A stretch of 23,345 bases of DNA from a virus: positions 1-23,345 of the IMG/VR virus record IMGVR_UViG_3300041402_000209; one strand, 5' to 3'. Shown here piece by piece: positions 1-8,091 of this stretch (positions within the stretch are counted from its first letter, which is position 1; every line of letters begins with the position of its first letter). The translations under genes were made by a program, and so were the position numbers. The notes below the pieces were generated by a model. The model was not told where the DNA came from and searched no databases. It worked only from the letters and a program-made list of their open reading frames with translations.

Positions 1-4
1 GGTC

Positions 5-20
5 CACGTCACCTCCTCCT
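5..20 (-). promoter_or_regulatory. Ribosome binding site of the next downstream gene
   Basis: On the minus strand AGGAGGAGG is followed after four bases by GTG at 7-5, so the next gene probably starts here and runs off the window edge. An in-frame ATG at 43 (and another at 37) is a possible earlier start, but it would place the strong ribosome site inside the gene. Only two codons are visible, so no product can be named. Confidence 0.5.
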
Positions 21-46
21 GAGGATAGGCCCCACATTAACATGAA

Positions 47-505
47 TCACTTCTTGCTCCAATCCTCTACCCACGTGTGAGGACAACGGGTGCACCTTCG
101 CCCCACACGGGACATCGAGGGAGTGGAGAACGTAGTCTCCGCGTCATGCCCATGCTCCTGACACAGGCTCTTTTTCTTGCTCTCATGCCGAGGAGGAGTG
201 GTCCGCGTTGCAAACAGTGTCTTCTCATCGCTATTGAGTTGGAAGGACTCTCGCCTGCGCGTCTGGTCCCTGGCTTCCAGGGTCTCCGGGGATACCTTGC
301 GCTTCTCGACGCACGTGTACGTGGCCGTGATGCGTGCGGCCCATCGGGGTCCCACCCCAGGGAGGTCCCTGAGGGTCCCGTCTCTCACTTTACTGTGTAC
401 GGCTTCACAGGTATAGAGACCAGCCCTCTTGAGCTTGTTCTCCATACCAGCCGGTAAGTGGGCGGGAATAATGTAGTGCAGGGTCTTCAGAATAGGGGGA
501 GACAT
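47..505 (-). CDS. Small helix-hairpin-helix / alpha-CTD-like protein with C-terminal CxxC
   Basis: This 152-residue protein has near residues 20-60 a helix-hairpin-helix pattern (LKRAGLYT, then LPGVGPRWAARI). It resembles the fold of the RNA polymerase alpha C-terminal domain and other nonspecific DNA-binding HhH modules. The C-terminus has a CTRCPH cluster that could bind a metal, though only one CxxC pair is clear. The ATG at 505 shares its A with the TGA of the upstream gene, which indicates translational coupling; a TTG one codon upstream is the alternative. It lies at the end of the portal-MuF operon, so it may be a head-associated or DNA-binding protein, but no specific function can be assigned. 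The middle, roughly residues 65-130, is polar and rich in Lys, Arg, Ser and Thr and looks disordered. Confidence 0.75.
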   Translation of the reverse strand: MSPPILKTLHYIIPAHLPAGMENKLKRAGLYTCEAVHSKVRDGTLRDLPGVGPRWAARITATYTCVEKRKVSPETLEARDQTRRRESFQLNSDEKTLFATRTTPPRHESKKKSLCQEHGHDAETTFSTPSMSRVGRRCTRCPHTWVEDWSKK

Positions 506-765
506 CAAGCATTCTGCAACTTACGGACGGCTGCGTTGAATTGCTTCTTCGTCACTTGCTCCGTGCCACTCTCCGAGAAGGAACCGGAACCTTCCACAGG
601 AACCCCAGTGGACAACCCCACGACATCATTCCAGCTCGCCGCCGCATGAGTCATCTTCTTTTTCTTGAAGTCCCAGCCGAGGAGAAGCGCACCCCCGCTC
701 TCGGTCTTCTCGAAAGACACGGGCTTTTCACCCACAATGAAATACAGAGGGAGGTTGAGTCCCAT
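505..765 (-). CDS. Small hypothetical phage protein
   Basis: This is an 86-residue protein that I do not recognise. Its N-terminal half has alternating hydrophobic stretches (LPLYFIVGEKPVSFEK, then GALLLGWDF) that suggest a beta-rich fold, followed by a Lys-rich turn and a Ser/Gly-rich segment. There is no signal peptide or membrane segment. Two ATG codons lie in tandem at 768 and 765. AGGAGG at 777-772 is only 3 bases from the first but 6 from the second, so the second is preferred. Its start overlaps the TGA of the MuF-type gene, and its own TGA overlaps the next ATG, so it is translated within the head-gene operon. A minor head or completion role is possible but is inferred from position only. 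Confidence 0.7.
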   Translation of the reverse strand: MGLNLPLYFIVGEKPVSFEKTESGGALLLGWDFKKKKMTHAAASWNDVVGLSTGVPVEGSGSFSESGTEQVTKKQFNAAVRKLQNA

Positions 766-2369
766 CATGTGCCTCCTAGTATTTCGGCCATCACTGCTCC
801 GTAGGATACCTGTTGGATAGACACTAGATCGTCGATCTCTCTCAGCTCCAGCAAGGTAAGCTCTCGTCCGTCAATTTGGGCCTGATCGCTAATCGTCCGC
901 TGCCTCTCGTACAAGAGGTGATTCAGCTCTTTGGTGTTCCTCATACTGGACACATGTAGTTGAAGCTCCACCACATGCCCTCCTGGCATTTCCACCCCGA
1001 GGATGATGTCCCTATACCCTTCCGGGGTGGGGTTAAAGAAGCGATCGTTGATTCGCACAATACTGAGCACAGTGTCCGTGAGGTAGTCAAGTGTTGCGTA
1101 CACTCCCTCCAGGGTATTGAACTCCAACGTCGCGCGAGAGATGTCAGTGATACCCGCAAAATCTCCACCATACCGGGCCTCCGCCTTCTCAATAACCCGA
1201 GCCCTGCTCTTGAGACCATCGACGGGGAACACTGCGGTCCCACCCGTGTCATCCGCGGCCTCTGAAACGGCTTGCTTAAATATCGGATCGATTTCCGCGG
1301 CCTGTTCATACAAGACATCCAAATCATCTGTGTTCTGCTTCGCTTTCGATCCTGTGAGGTCACTGGCCACCCCTTGTGAAATGGCTTCGTACTCCGAGGG
1401 GATCTCATTCACCACGGACTCTACAGGGGCCAAGGCCGGGTCCGCAGGGGCCGTGAACTTCGAGAAGCCCACTACCTCTACGCTATGCACGGTTCCCACG
1501 GGTACAAGGATTCCCCTGCACAGAGGGTGATAGGGTGGCGTGTCCCAACCCATATCCGCGAGATGTTGGTCTGTCATCCCCGCGAGGTTCCGCAAGCCCT
1601 GCTTCGATTGATTCGGAAACGGGGCTGCGCCCTTCAGTTCATCCCCTGTCATTTGGAGTTGTTGGAACAAGCGCCGTTCAGCCTGCTCCACACTGAAGGT
1701 CTTACCGTGCATCCCACGACACACAGGACACGTCCGGTTATCCATCACTTCACTGACTTGGAAGGTGGTAACGCCGGTCTCTATGGCCTCGGCCACATAA
1801 CCATACGATACAAGGCGAGAAGTTGCGAGGTTCGCCCCCGCATCCATCAACCCACTACCCGTCCCCATCACCGCGGCATTCATCTGCCGAGCCAGCTCTT
1901 GATCGGCCACCTTGTAGAGCGTGTCGAAGACAATACTCCCGTCCTCAATCTCGCCCTCCTGCTCCTGCCGCTCCCGCTCAGCCATCTGGGACACGACCGT
2001 GCACGCGCGTGCACTTATGGCCTTCTGACTGGCGACGACGATGGTTTGCAGTTGGATCACCGCGAGGTCTACGGCCTTGGGGATCTCTCCTCTCTTGAAG
2101 AGGTCGGTACTGCGCACGGTCCCACGGAATAGCCCCGCACCCAAGAGCATCGCTTGGAGGAAATGGGTCTCCAGCTTGGGACGTACCTTCTTCGCGACGG
2201 TGACCGTATCAATGCCCTGATTGGCCACCTTCTCCGCTTCCGCGAAGTCCCCACCCACAACCAAGGTTTCTAGTTCCTTGACGGTCTCTTTGTTGGCCTT
2301 TGCGAATTCGGTTTTTAGAGCACGCTGGAGAGATGCTTCCAGAGTGAGGAATGATTCAACGCTCGGCAC
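765..2369 (-). CDS. MuF/SPP1 gp7-type head protein with C-terminal RelA/SpoT-like domain
   Basis: With the GTG at 2369 the protein has 534 residues. The first ~200 are helical. Residues 211-291 carry the MuF/gp7 minor-head signature: NRTCPVCRGMHGK (Cys214, Cys217) and, after a spacer, PPYHPLCRG (His281, Cys284). In relatives this metal-binding part belongs to a minor capsid protein next to the portal. After a linker, residues ~350-495 look like a RelA/SpoT nucleotidyltransferase domain: GLKSRARVIEKA (386-397), ITDISRA (407-413), NPTPEGYRDIILGV (446-459) and VVELQLHV (466-473). Asp409 and Glu468-x-Gln470 match positions conserved in (p)ppGpp synthetases. MuF proteins fused to toxins are known in phages. 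An ATG 25 codons upstream gives an Arg/Trp-rich extension over portal codons and is rejected; AGGAAG sits just before the GTG, which overlaps the region of the portal TGA. Confidence 0.85.
   Translation of the reverse strand: MPSVESFLTLEASLQRALKTEFAKANKETVKELETLVVGGDFAEAEKVANQGIDTVTVAKKVRPKLETHFLQAMLLGAGLFRGTVRSTDLFKRGEIPKAVDLAVIQLQTIVVASQKAISARACTVVSQMAERERQEQEGEIEDGSIVFDTLYKVADQELARQMNAAVMGTGSGLMDAGANLATSRLVSYGYVAEAIETGVTTFQVSEVMDNRTCPVCRGMHGKTFSVEQAERRLFQQLQMTGDELKGAAPFPNQSKQGLRNLAGMTDQHLADMGWDTPPYHPLCRGILVPVGTVHSVEVVGFSKFTAPADPALAPVESVVNEIPSEYEAISQGVASDLTGSKAKQNTDDLDVLYEQAAEIDPIFKQAVSEAADDTGGTAVFPVDGLKSRARVIEKAEARYGGDFAGITDISRATLEFNTLEGVYATLDYLTDTVLSIVRINDRFFNPTPEGYRDIILGVEMPGGHVVELQLHVSSMRNTKELNHLLYERQRTISDQAQIDGRELTLLELREIDDLVSIQQVSYGAVMAEILGGT
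1999..2014. repeat. GCACGCGCGTGC palindrome, coding copy in MuF-type gene
   Basis: The 12-base core (2001-2012) is extended to a perfect 16-base palindrome, GTGCACGC-GCGTGCAC. It lies in codons for residues 119-124 of the head protein. Confidence 0.75.
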
Positions 2370-2370
2370 A

Positions 2371-4248
2371 TCAGTCTTCCTGCGAGTGTTGGGCCACCAA
2401 GGCAAACGCACACGAAGCCAACTCCGCAGCCCCCGACGGGTCATTAGCCAGCTCAGGGAACATTTCCAGAGTGAGCATCGCGCGGAACATGGTGCGCTCC
2501 GATGAAGTCATCGAGTTGATCTGCGTCAGGAGGTTGGCGTATGCAGCACTGTGCTCCCCTGCTGCATCGATACCGTTCTCCAGCAACCCACTCGCTTCCT
2601 GGGCTATGGACGCCAGGCCCGTCGTGATGCCCCCAGCCTTCGCCATATTCATCACCGGGGAAGGTCCACCAGGGGCAGGCTGCTCCCCGGGCACCGCGTT
2701 GGGAACCACACCTTCCGCGGGTGGCGTAGTCCCGCCTCCGTTCATAGCGGCCAGCCTGTCAAGATTGTCCTGACGATCCCGCTCCTTGTCTTCCTCGTCC
2801 TTCTGGATCTTATCCTCATCGAGCACGAGGGAGAGGTTCGTGATCTGGTTGATTGTCTCGACCAGCGATTTCGGTGTGATCTTCTCGGCCACGGTTCCGA
2901 TCGCATCGAGCTGTTGTGCTGTATCCCGGACACTCAGGGGCAGGGACTTGTACTTGAGACCCTCTGCGCCGATTAGCTCGGGCATGAGCAAGAGATTGAT
3001 CTTCTCGTCGAACTCTTCCCGCTCGGGTTGGAATACCTGCGCTTCCGCCACCGTGTAGGAAGCGAACGCGGTTGCGAAGCTGAAGTCCTGCGCGTTGCCT
3101 GTGAAGATCGGGGGAAGCCTGAATGCACGTCGCACGCGCTCATCACACGCGGCCCCGTACTTCTCGAACATGCTGTCTTGCTGTCGCTCGGCCCCGAACC
3201 GCTCCACGGTAACCCGAACGCTCTGGTTGCTTTCCACGTCTCCGGTTGCGGCAAATGCTTCCAGAATCGCCGCAGAATGTCGGGCCTCTCCAGTAGACAT
3301 GAAGTGATCGCGCAGTGCACGTTCGGCGTCCGCCGCGAGCTTCCCACCTTGCACGATCAGAAGGAGTGGAGGGACGCCTCCTGAATCGAAGAACTGAAGA
3401 TTGAATTCTTCAGCCTTGCGGGAGCCCGTGACGGACGGAGAGTTCGACCACCAACGGGGCAATCCGTAGGGGGTGTCCACATCGTCGATCGCTGTGAAGT
3501 GAATGATCTCAGTTGCACGATCAGCGATGTCCACGCGCTCACCGTCCCGATCAGGCCCACCCTCAGACCACTTACCCGTCTTCTTATTCAAGTCCCGGGT
3601 AGCCTGGAAATCTTTGAAATAGATCAGCTTGCCCACAAGAATCTGGGCGTACCTGCGCTCCCGCACTTCACAGGTCAAATCCGTGTCTTCCCCATTGCGC
3701 AGCACCGTCTTGACGACTTCGACAGGATCATCCAATCGGATCATCCGCATGTCCACGGAGTCCAAACGACGCGCACCCCGGATCTCATCCTTGGCGTTGC
3801 GGATCACTTCCATGTATCCGTTGCCCGTTTCCTCTTCGTCCAACCGAATGCTCTTGCGCACGGTGGTGAACGAGACTCCAGGCCACGGCTCGTCAAAGAA
3901 GTCTTCCACCCCTTCCGTGGCTACTTCCTCTTCCTCGGTCTCCTCTTCCGCCTCTTCGATGGGAACAATCTCCCACCCAGTGCCATCGATGTTCGTGGCA
4001 TAGGCGTCAATGAGCGGTCGAAGGATGCTGTTGCGCTGAACGAGAAGTCTCAGGTCCCGCGGGTCTATCGGCGGTTGAATCGTGGTAGGGCCATCCGCGC
4101 CCGCGGTAGTTTCAAGAGCCTGAAACCGATCTTCCTTGGGACCTGCATCTGACTGAACAAGGTCCTCGGCCTTCATCACCGAATTGATAAAGAAGATGCG
4201 GGGCTCGGGGGCCGGAGCCGCTTCCGGGGGACTCTCGTTCTCTGCCAT
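2371..4248 (-). CDS. Phage portal protein (PBSX/P2-like family)
   Basis: This 625-residue protein forms the dodecameric ring at the capsid vertex through which DNA enters and leaves in this family. The recognisable pattern is the conserved core: IIHFTAIDDVDTPYGLPRW at about 248-266 and FFDSGGVPPLLL at about 286-297, followed by the long helical stem/crown part. The N-terminus is Pro/Ala/Glu-rich, and residues ~98-112 form a strongly acidic insert. The C-terminal ~130 residues begin with a Gly/Pro linker and are probably a family-specific crown or a tail that contacts the head protein. The ATG is preceded by GAGGAA with a 6-base spacer. The stop lies against the GTG start of the MuF-type protein, the usual portal-MuF pairing. 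It directly follows the DNA polymerase gene, and no terminase gene is found between them. Confidence 0.92.
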   Translation of the reverse strand: MAENESPPEAAPAPEPRIFFINSVMKAEDLVQSDAGPKEDRFQALETTAGADGPTTIQPPIDPRDLRLLVQRNSILRPLIDAYATNIDGTGWEIVPIEEAEEETEEEEVATEGVEDFFDEPWPGVSFTTVRKSIRLDEEETGNGYMEVIRNAKDEIRGARRLDSVDMRMIRLDDPVEVVKTVLRNGEDTDLTCEVRERRYAQILVGKLIYFKDFQATRDLNKKTGKWSEGGPDRDGERVDIADRATEIIHFTAIDDVDTPYGLPRWWSNSPSVTGSRKAEEFNLQFFDSGGVPPLLLIVQGGKLAADAERALRDHFMSTGEARHSAAILEAFAATGDVESNQSVRVTVERFGAERQQDSMFEKYGAACDERVRRAFRLPPIFTGNAQDFSFATAFASYTVAEAQVFQPEREEFDEKINLLLMPELIGAEGLKYKSLPLSVRDTAQQLDAIGTVAEKITPKSLVETINQITNLSLVLDEDKIQKDEEDKERDRQDNLDRLAAMNGGGTTPPAEGVVPNAVPGEQPAPGGPSPVMNMAKAGGITTGLASIAQEASGLLENGIDAAGEHSAAYANLLTQINSMTSSERTMFRAMLTLEMFPELANDPSGAAELASCAFALVAQHSQED

Positions 4249-4299
4249 GCAGGGTTCCTCGCAGGGGGTTCCGACCCGTGTAGACTACCGAATATGCCT

Positions 4300-6687
4300 T
4301 CAGCAAGCCACCACAACCTTCTTCAGGGATGACCAATTCACCCCCAATTCCCAATCGACAGGGAACTCAAGCTGTGGCTGCCAGTCAAATTCCTTGTCCA
4401 AGATACCGGGTATCGCGCGCACGCGCGCATCCGCACGCTGAAGGGAATCCGTCACACAACCCTCCCGCACGTATCCGTACAGAGCGTCGTGGCTGCTCCC
4501 ACGTACGCTGAACGTGTCTTCTTCGTACTGGAACTCGTCCTCGACCTCGATCGCCGCCAGTAGGGCGATGTCGTTGAGTGTGGTCTGTGTGGGGGCGTTG
4601 AGACCCTGGCGCTCAGACCGTGCGCACATGTCCTTCGCGGGGCCATTGATGAGGGGGAGGTGCCGCACACGTCCCAGCGGGGATTCGACGTACTCGTGCT
4701 CCCTCGCGAAAGCGATCTGCGTTTCGTGGTAGACCCCGATGCCCGGGTACAATTCGTGAAGGAACTTATGCCGGAACTCCGCCGCGGCCTTCGGGCTGAT
4801 GACAACCCCGTACGAGTTGAACGCATACTCCACAAAGCCGCCCCCGCTCATCCCGTACAGCAAACCGAAGTTCCCGGCTTTCCCTCCCTGGCGAAGCAGT
4901 TCATACTTCGCGTGGAATTTGTGGTCCTCCGGTTTCCAGCTCAGGAATTCCTCCAACGGAATATCATTCACTTCCGCCGCGGTCTTGGCGTGCAGGTCGA
5001 TCCCCGCTTTGTATGCCGCAATCATGGTCAGCTCATTGGCCAGACATGCGATGACGCGCAGCTCCCCCTGACTGAAGTCCATTTGCCAGAACTTGTATCC
5101 GGCAGGAGCGGGGTAACACTTGCGAAGCTCCTTCGTCCAGATCGTGTGCTTGGGGAGGGTCTGGATCGCGGGGTTCTTGGCCGCAAGCCTACCCGTCACC
5201 GTGCCACTGTCATCGTCATCGTCCTCGTACAAGCCCCCTCGATAGAGGGCATAGGTGGGATGGAACAGCCCATCCGGTCGCAGGTGAACGAGGAAGCCTT
5301 TGACGTACGTGCTCAGCGTCTTCTGCGCCGCCTTGAGTTTCGTGTACTCCTTCAGGAACTTGTCTACACCCTTGTGCCCCTTGAACTTCTTGAAGTGATC
5401 CAGCGAGGTCTGCGGTTCCTGCTTCTTGGTCGTCATGTTCTCTTTGAACGGTTTCAGATTCCAGCCGTCAGGAGAGAAAAACGTGTCACGCAGAATACAG
5501 GGCCGCGTGAGCTTCAGGTCGTCGGCATACTTGGCCCGCACTTTGAGGGGGATGGTCTTGATTGCCTTCTCCGTTGAATCCTCGATTTCAATGTAGAGTT
5601 TGATCTCCAGCTTCTTGAATGCCTTCTCGTCTACCTCCAGCCCGCGGATCTCCACCTTCTCGAATACGCGACACGCGGGGTGGAGGATCTTCCGGTAGAA
5701 CCGGGCAAGGTTAGGTTGTTCATAAAGCTGCTTCCGAATTGCGAACGCGGATTGAATCGTGGCGTCTGAGTCCCCACCCGCATAGTCGAGGAAGAGTTCG
5801 TGATCGAGATATTCCTCCATGTGACCCTTGTGGTGTTTCTTTCCCTTCGGGGTGAGCGAGTTGAACTCGTGCTCGTAGCCCCCGATGGTCGTATAGATGC
5901 GACCGTGCCAGTCCAGGGAGTTCGAGCGGTTCTCGTTGACGATGCTCCCGCCTAGCAGTGTGTCGAATGTGAAGTTCGTGCAATGGATCTTCCACTTCAC
6001 TGCCATCCAAACGAGGTCGAACTTGAGACCCGCACCCCATATCCGAACTCTCGGGTTCGTGAGCAACCACTCAAGCTTGACCTTATCCAACTTCAGCTTG
6101 ACCCCCTGTAACCCACCGAAATCTTTATAGTGCCGGACGACAATGCTGTGCCCCGCACTCCCGACGGTCCACTGTGAGCTGATGATGTGCTTGTCCGGGT
6201 AGAACGGGAACTTGCCCATCGTTTCCAGATCGAGAGCCACGGGTACGAACTCCGCTCCCGCATCCAGAGCTGCTTCCACCCCGGCTTTTACTGCGTCCAG
6301 CGTTCCCCACTGATAGTCCCCCAGAAGTGGATTTAGAGAACCGGTTTCGTGATAGCGGATGGCAAGCTTGGCGTCCCACAGGACCTCCTCCGCCTTGTCC
6401 GCTTCACGAAAACGTATCCTCGGATCGTAGGTCAGGAGCGTCCTCGTTCCGCCCGGAGAGGCGAACGCATAGCCTCGGCTTGCTCCGAGTCCTCTGTTCT
6501 TGGGGATAATTCCTACCGCGTGGAATTTGGAGAGAACCCCCGTACCCACGCCTAACATCACGTCACCGGGCTTACAATTGGGAGCGTCCTCTATACGGAC
6601 GTATCGAACCGGCACTCCCTCAGCTAGGAAGACCGTATTGAAGTGACTGCGAGCATCCTCTGGGTCAGCACACCAAACGATAATCAA
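4300..6687 (-). CDS. polA: Family A DNA polymerase with 3'-5' exonuclease domain
   Basis: This replicative DNA polymerase has 795 residues. The proofreading exonuclease appears complete: VALDLETMG (Asp153, Glu155), GLKFDLVW (Asp224) and YAGGDSDAT (Tyr302, Asp306). The polymerase domain has TGRLAAKNPAIQTLP (498-512), motif A QMDFSQGELR (Asp537), motif B RQGGKAGNFGLLYG (Arg599, Lys603, Phe607, Tyr611) and motif C SHDALYG (His733, Asp734). The residue equivalent to E. coli Pol I Phe762 is Phe607, the ancestral-type residue. No 5' nuclease domain is present. The first ~140 residues precede the exonuclease and are not assigned. The likely start is a TTG that overlaps the TGA of the upstream gene; TGGAG lies 6 bases before it, and the first ATG is 43 codons in. 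The gene ends about 50 bases before the portal. Confidence 0.96.
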   Translation of the reverse strand: MIIVWCADPEDARSHFNTVFLAEGVPVRYVRIEDAPNCKPGDVMLGVGTGVLSKFHAVGIIPKNRGLGASRGYAFASPGGTRTLLTYDPRIRFREADKAEEVLWDAKLAIRYHETGSLNPLLGDYQWGTLDAVKAGVEAALDAGAEFVPVALDLETMGKFPFYPDKHIISSQWTVGSAGHSIVVRHYKDFGGLQGVKLKLDKVKLEWLLTNPRVRIWGAGLKFDLVWMAVKWKIHCTNFTFDTLLGGSIVNENRSNSLDWHGRIYTTIGGYEHEFNSLTPKGKKHHKGHMEEYLDHELFLDYAGGDSDATIQSAFAIRKQLYEQPNLARFYRKILHPACRVFEKVEIRGLEVDEKAFKKLEIKLYIEIEDSTEKAIKTIPLKVRAKYADDLKLTRPCILRDTFFSPDGWNLKPFKENMTTKKQEPQTSLDHFKKFKGHKGVDKFLKEYTKLKAAQKTLSTYVKGFLVHLRPDGLFHPTYALYRGGLYEDDDDDSGTVTGRLAAKNPAIQTLPKHTIWTKELRKCYPAPAGYKFWQMDFSQGELRVIACLANELTMIAAYKAGIDLHAKTAAEVNDIPLEEFLSWKPEDHKFHAKYELLRQGGKAGNFGLLYGMSGGGFVEYAFNSYGVVISPKAAAEFRHKFLHELYPGIGVYHETQIAFAREHEYVESPLGRVRHLPLINGPAKDMCARSERQGLNAPTQTTLNDIALLAAIEVEDEFQYEEDTFSVRGSSHDALYGYVREGCVTDSLQRADARVRAIPGILDKEFDWQPQLEFPVDWELGVNWSSLKKVVVAC

Positions 6688-7139
6688 ACGGGACTCCAGA
6701 CTCCTTTCACCCGCTGGAACGTACCTCTGTTCGCTGCGTCCGTATGGTCGAGGAACGATTGGGACCCTACCACATCATATCTGATATGGGACCACCACTT
6801 CGCAATCGTAGGGCGGCCCCCATCCAAGTCCCTGATGTCCAGAAGGCGGAAAAGAAACTCCTCGGAATCCCTGGAACCCTTATGCCCCTGTCTCCGCACA
6901 AGGGCCACGCCCATCGAACCCGGTCCCTGGAGGATCAACCCTGCGTCGGCACCCCCTGTCTTCGTATCTCCGAACCAGCCCTTCACCTCCAGCTCAACCG
7001 GAAGCGGAACACCCCCGAGGTCGAGAAGCACGCGCTTCTTTCCAACCACGCGATCCTTGTAGATTTCAATCTTCATGTAGAGCGAGTCCGCGCACTTCTC
7101 CGCGAAGCGCCGCGTGATAGGGCCTGTCAATGTTGTCAT
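6684..7139 (-). CDS. Hypothetical protein upstream of DNA polymerase
   Basis: This is a 151-residue protein that I do not recognise. Residues ~20-75 alternate charged and hydrophobic residues (KIEIYKDRVVGKKRVLLDLGG) and look like a beta-sheet domain. Later there are Gly-rich turns and a Trp-containing stretch (AKWWSHIRYDVVG) near residue 115. It has no Cys motif, signal peptide or membrane segment. The ATG overlaps the TGA of the preceding gene as ATGA, with GGAG six bases upstream, and its own TGA overlaps the TTG start of the polymerase. This strict coupling suggests it is made in proportion to the polymerase, perhaps as a replication accessory protein, but that is inferred from position alone. 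Confidence 0.75.
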   Translation of the reverse strand: MTTLTGPITRRFAEKCADSLYMKIEIYKDRVVGKKRVLLDLGGVPLPVELEVKGWFGDTKTGGADAGLILQGPGSMGVALVRRQGHKGSRDSEEFLFRLLDIRDLDGGRPTIAKWWSHIRYDVVGSQSFLDHTDAANRGTFQRVKGVWSPV

Positions 7140-7408
7140 CGCTTACTCCGTGCCGCTTCCACGTCCATCCACGTCGTGGGGAAATCGTCTTGCATCATGT
7201 CCACCTTGCAGGCCCACTCCCCAATCGGGATCGAGTGGTACCAGACCTCGAAGGTGAGAATCTCGCGATCGATCCGATCAGCAACCCGGCGAGTGCCGCG
7301 GGCCGTTAGCTTGAAACAGATTGGCTCATCGGAAATACCCTGGAACAGGGGTCCCGCTTCAATCACGTCACCCACGCTCAGTTCGAGTAGATCCTTGCCC
7401 GGGAGCAT
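7136..7408 (-). CDS. Small hypothetical protein, ASCH-like in outline
   Basis: This is a 90-residue protein starting MLPGKDLLELSVGD. The ATG at 7408 shares its A with the TGA of the upstream gene. An open frame continues further upstream, but that part is Arg/Gly/Ser-rich and only mirrors the neighbouring gene, so it is not included. The sequence FKLTARGTRRVADRIDREILTFEVW followed by HSIPIGEWACKV suggests a small beta-barrel. The pattern of a short domain with a GD turn followed by strands loosely recalls ASCH/PUA-like RNA-binding domains, but the match is too weak for a call. It stands between an unknown protein and the two genes leading into DNA polymerase and is translationally coupled on both sides. 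Confidence 0.7.
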   Translation of the reverse strand: MLPGKDLLELSVGDVIEAGPLFQGISDEPICFKLTARGTRRVADRIDREILTFEVWYHSIPIGEWACKVDMMQDDFPTTWMDVEAARSKR

Positions 7409-8076
7409 CAGGAACCCTTCTCGGTGAACAAACTGATGTCGGGAAGAGCCGTGGCCCAACCGTCTACCGACAAACTGAGCAGCGTGGCTCCGATGGTCTT
7501 GGCTTGCAGGGTTTCGGACTTCGCTTCCACGTGGAACGAACCGTACTTTTCCGTCACGTTGCTGAAGCCCACACCCTTCAGGTGGCTGCGAATCTCTTCG
7601 TCCTCCAGACCCGTACCCTCGACGCGAATAGAAACAGTTCCGGCGCGGATGCGGCACGCGAGCTTGAGACCCTCGCAAATGCCAACCACGAAATACCGGG
7701 AAGAGCTTCCGCTCCCCCGCACGGGCTCATACAGCTTGGTTGCTGCGCTGAGCTTGACGGGAGTCACAGTCTGTAGCTCCTCGATCGGGAACACTCCCGC
7801 CTCGGTGCCCTTCAGTTTCAGCTTCACCATTTTGGCCTCCTTGCCGTGGGATTTCGTGTAGGCAGCCAGGGCATCTTTAACCTGCTGCTTGAACATAGTT
7901 GCCAGGAGAGAATCATAGTTCCCTGCGCACAGAGCCTCCGTCAAGCGATCACTGACCTCTGCAAGAACCGTCATTCCATCGGGGGCAACAACAACGTATC
8001 CACCCTCTTCCACCCGGATGACAACCTTAGCCGCGAGATGTGGTCCCAACAGATGTTTGAGTTCCGCGATTGCCAT
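7408..8076 (-). CDS. Hypothetical protein with an internal in-frame start
   Basis: This 222-residue protein is not recognised. It starts MAIAELKHLLGPHLAAKV behind AGGAGG with a 5-base spacer, and the ribosome site lies in a short hairpin loop. Residue 83 is a second ATG (at 7830) preceded by its own hairpin-type site, AAGGAGG, with the same flanking bases as those before neighbouring genes. Two products are therefore likely: the full protein and a 140-residue C-terminal version starting MVKLKLKGTEAG. The first 82 residues are one mixed alpha/beta unit. The rest contains repeated beta-type segments (RYFVVGICEGLKLACRIRAG; VSIRVEG). Alternatively, two ancestral genes were joined when a stop codon was lost. 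A promoter-like sequence with an inverted repeat lies just upstream. Confidence 0.78.
   Translation of the reverse strand: MAIAELKHLLGPHLAAKVVIRVEEGGYVVVAPDGMTVLAEVSDRLTEALCAGNYDSLLATMFKQQVKDALAAYTKSHGKEAKMVKLKLKGTEAGVFPIEELQTVTPVKLSAATKLYEPVRGSGSSSRYFVVGICEGLKLACRIRAGTVSIRVEGTGLEDEEIRSHLKGVGFSNVTEKYGSFHVEAKSETLQAKTIGATLLSLSVDGWATALPDISLFTEKGS
7834..7845 (-). promoter_or_regulatory. Internal ribosome site in hairpin loop (start at 7830)
   Basis: On the minus strand GGC-AAGGAG-GCC can form a 3-bp stem with the hexaloop AAGGAG, three bases before the in-frame ATG at 7830. The loop fits ANGGAN, the shape bound by CsrA/RsmE proteins. As DNA it also encodes the residues GKEA inside the longer protein. 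The same hairpin type stands before several other genes of the cassette. Confidence 0.5.
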
Positions 8077-8078
8077 CC

Positions 8079-8091
8079 TGGCCTCCTGCCA
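8079..8091 (-). promoter_or_regulatory. Hairpin ribosome site of the 222-residue protein gene
   Basis: UGGC-AGGAG-GCCA on the minus strand forms a 4-bp stem with the ribosome site in the loop, just before the ATG at 8076. Its outer stem pair (U-A) differs from that of the neighbouring hairpins (C-G, G-C) but still pairs. Confidence 0.55.

Noticed and set aside
2370-2444. Upstream ATG start extending the MuF-type protein by 25 residues
   Set aside because: The extension overlaps portal codons, is Arg/Trp-rich, and the GTG at 2369 has a spaced ribosome site.
4660-5577. A 305-residue open frame on the plus strand
   Set aside because: It is antisense to the polymerase catalytic region and shows no domain.
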